A stretch of 64,000 nucleotides of DNA from contig NZ_RCVQ01000001.1 in the NCBI RefSeq assembly GCF_016107285.1, positions 310,001-374,000 of the forward strand, read 5' to 3'. This document shows, in pieces, positions 62,967 through 64,000 of this stretch. How positions within the stretch are numbered: position 1 is the stretch's first letter; each line of letters opens with the position of its first letter. A model generated the notes under the pieces. That model did no database searches. It had not been told where the DNA came from and saw only the letters and a program-made list of their open reading frames with translations. Source of the stretch: Roseomonas sp. KE0001 (GTDB lineage: Bacteria > Pseudomonadota > Alphaproteobacteria > Acetobacterales > Acetobacteraceae). The position numbers and the translations under genes were made by a program.

Positions 62967-64000
62967 TCAGGCGGGGCGGCGGGCCGGCGCCTCGCGGGCC
63001 AGCCAGAGCGTCGCGGCGGCCAGCAGCAGGGGCGGGATCGAGACCCAGCAGACCATGGCCCAGCCGTACCGGTTGAGCAGGCCGCCCGAGGCCAGCGAAC
63101 CCACCACCATCACGCCGAACACCAGGAAATCGTTCAGGCTCTGGACCTTGGCCCGTTCCTCCGGGCGGTGGCTGTCGACCACCATGGTGGAGGCGCCGAC
63201 GAAGCCGAAGTTCCAGCCGAGGCCAAGCAGGATCAGGCTGAGCCAGAAATGGCCGACGGAGAGCCCGCTCAGCCCGGCCACCGCCGCCAGGGCGGAGAGG
63301 AACAGGCCGGCCAGCACCACGCGCGGGGCGCCGAAGCGGGCGATCAGGCCACCGGTGAAGAAGGCCGGCCCATACATGGCGATGACATGCCATTGCAGGC
63401 CGAGATTGGCATCCCCCTGCGTCAGGCCGCACAGCCGCATGGCCAGCGGCGCCGAGGTCATCAGGAAGTTCATGATCAGGTAGGAGACGGCGCCGGCGGC
63501 GACGGCGGCGATGAAGCGCGGCTGCCGCGCGATCTCGGCGAGCGGCCGGCCGCGCGCGGCGCCCGACATCCGCGGCGAGGGCACGCGCACGCTCATCAGC
63601 ACCAGGGCGCAGAGCACGGCGAGCCCCGCCTGCGCGAGATAGGTGACGGCGAAGAGGTAGGGCGGCCAGAGGTCCATGGTGTGGGTGACGAGCTGCGGGC
63701 CCAGCACGCCGGCGAAGACCCCGCCCGCCATGACCAGGGAGATGGCGCGGGCGCGGCGCTGCGGCGGCGCGCAATCGGCCGCGGCGAAACGCAGGCTCAT
63801 GGCGACCGAGGCATAGGCGCCGCCGAAGAAGGTGGCGCCGCAGAACAGCCAGAAGGAGCCGATCAGCACCGCATGGGCCGAGAGCAGGCCGACCAGTACG
63901 CCGCAGGTGGCGCCGAAGAGGAAGCTGGCCCGCCGGCCATAGCGGCTCGCCAGCGCCCCCGAAGGGATGGTGCCGCTGGCCATGCCCAGCACGAAGAGGG
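62967..64000 (-). CDS. MFS transporter (N-terminus beyond the window)
   Basis: At least 341 residues of a major facilitator with about ten visible transmembrane helices. The conserved loop between helices 2 and 3 appears as GALASRYGRRASFLFGA near the truncated start, so roughly the first two helices lie past base 64000. The motif VDSHRPEERAKVQSLNDFLVFG is typical of a subfamily often annotated as drug/sugar MFS. The substrate is unknown. It is convergent with thiL. Confidence 0.85.
   Translation of the reverse strand, partial: LFVLGMASGTIPSGALASRYGRRASFLFGATCGVLVGLLSAHAVLIGSFWLFCGATFFGGAYASVAMSLRFAAADCAPPQRRARAISLVMAGGVFAGVLGPQLVTHTMDLWPPYLFAVTYLAQAGLAVLCALVLMSVRVPSPRMSGAARGRPLAEIARQPRFIAAVAAGAVSYLIMNFLMTSAPLAMRLCGLTQGDANLGLQWHVIAMYGPAFFTGGLIARFGAPRVVLAGLFLSALAAVAGLSGLSVGHFWLSLILLGLGWNFGFVGASTMVVDSHRPEERAKVQSLNDFLVFGVMVVGSLASGGLLNRYGWAMVCWVSIPPLLLAAATLWLAREAPARRPA

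Overview
The window is 64 kb of uniformly GC-rich, densely packed chromosome. The gene set and order (lolD-dnaE; rpsB-tsf-pyrH-frr-uppS-cdsA-dxr-rseP-bamA-skp-lpxD-fabZ-lpxA-lpxI; secG-pyrG-eno-ftsB; tamA-tamB; Mg-type hemB; lpxI instead of lpxH) point to an alphaproteobacterium. By GC level and gene style it is most likely a member of the Acetobacteraceae (Roseomonas-like); this is inference from the sequence, not a database result. No rRNA, tRNA, CRISPR array, insertion sequence, prophage or integrase was seen. This is core genome.

Layout. 1-3883: 3' part of lolD, then dnaE. 3921-18522: a long plus-strand envelope and translation cluster. It starts with an rpsB promoter and structured leader, then runs through ribosomal protein S2, EF-Ts, UMP kinase, ribosome recycling factor, undecaprenyl-PP synthase, CDP-DAG synthase, DXP reductoisomerase, RseP, BamA, Skp, LpxD, FabZ, LpxA and LpxI, ending with glyoxalase I. 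18536-19958 (minus): an alpha/beta-hydrolase-fold protein that has lost its catalytic residues, and a hotdog thioesterase. 20195-22155: minCDE. 22199-24255 (minus): a DMT transporter, a small unknown protein, a poorly explained 458-bp gap, and a MarR regulator. 24342-30069 (minus): tamA-tamB. 30095-32248: an M20 amidohydrolase and an aldo/keto reductase. 32273-34400 (minus): aroE-coaE-dnaQ, translationally coupled. 34542-35489: gshB. 35523-37549: divergent yeiH and lysR around a perfect inverted repeat. 37543-41790 (minus): secG, pyrG, eno, ftsB. 41867-46247 (minus): a HisKA_2-type sensor kinase, pncC, pgpA and a soluble lytic transglycosylase. 46398-48267: dapA, smpB and a small zinc-finger protein. 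48298-54970: AmpG-like permease, phosphate-type porin, aldehyde dehydrogenase, lipoprotein esterase and hemB. 55188-62933: an operon-like run rpiB-glyA-nrdR-GNAT-ribD-ribE-ribB(X)-ribH-nusB-thiL. The window ends in a truncated MFS transporter.

How the genes work together. Most of the window builds the cell envelope: isoprenoid and undecaprenyl precursors (dxr, uppS), phospholipid (cdsA, pgpA), lipid A (lpxD, fabZ, lpxA, lpxI), outer-membrane protein export and assembly (lolD, rseP, bamA, skp, tamA, tamB), division-site placement (minCDE, ftsB) and murein turnover (slt, ampG). The rest is translation, replication and cofactor supply (dnaE, dnaQ, rpsB, tsf, frr, smpB; riboflavin, thiamine-PP, CoA, heme, glutathione).

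I did not find an obviously new multi-gene system. The more unusual signals are: a kynurenine-formamidase-like pseudoenzyme; a histidine kinase whose N-box asparagine is replaced; two hairpins (one with a T-tract) between lpxD and fabZ; a structured rpsB leader; an 11-bp direct repeat upstream of ftsB; a perfect inverted repeat in front of the lysR gene beside yeiH; a local AT-rich codon patch in glyoxalase I; and four short tandem arrays with 12- or 15-bp units in or next to coding sequence.
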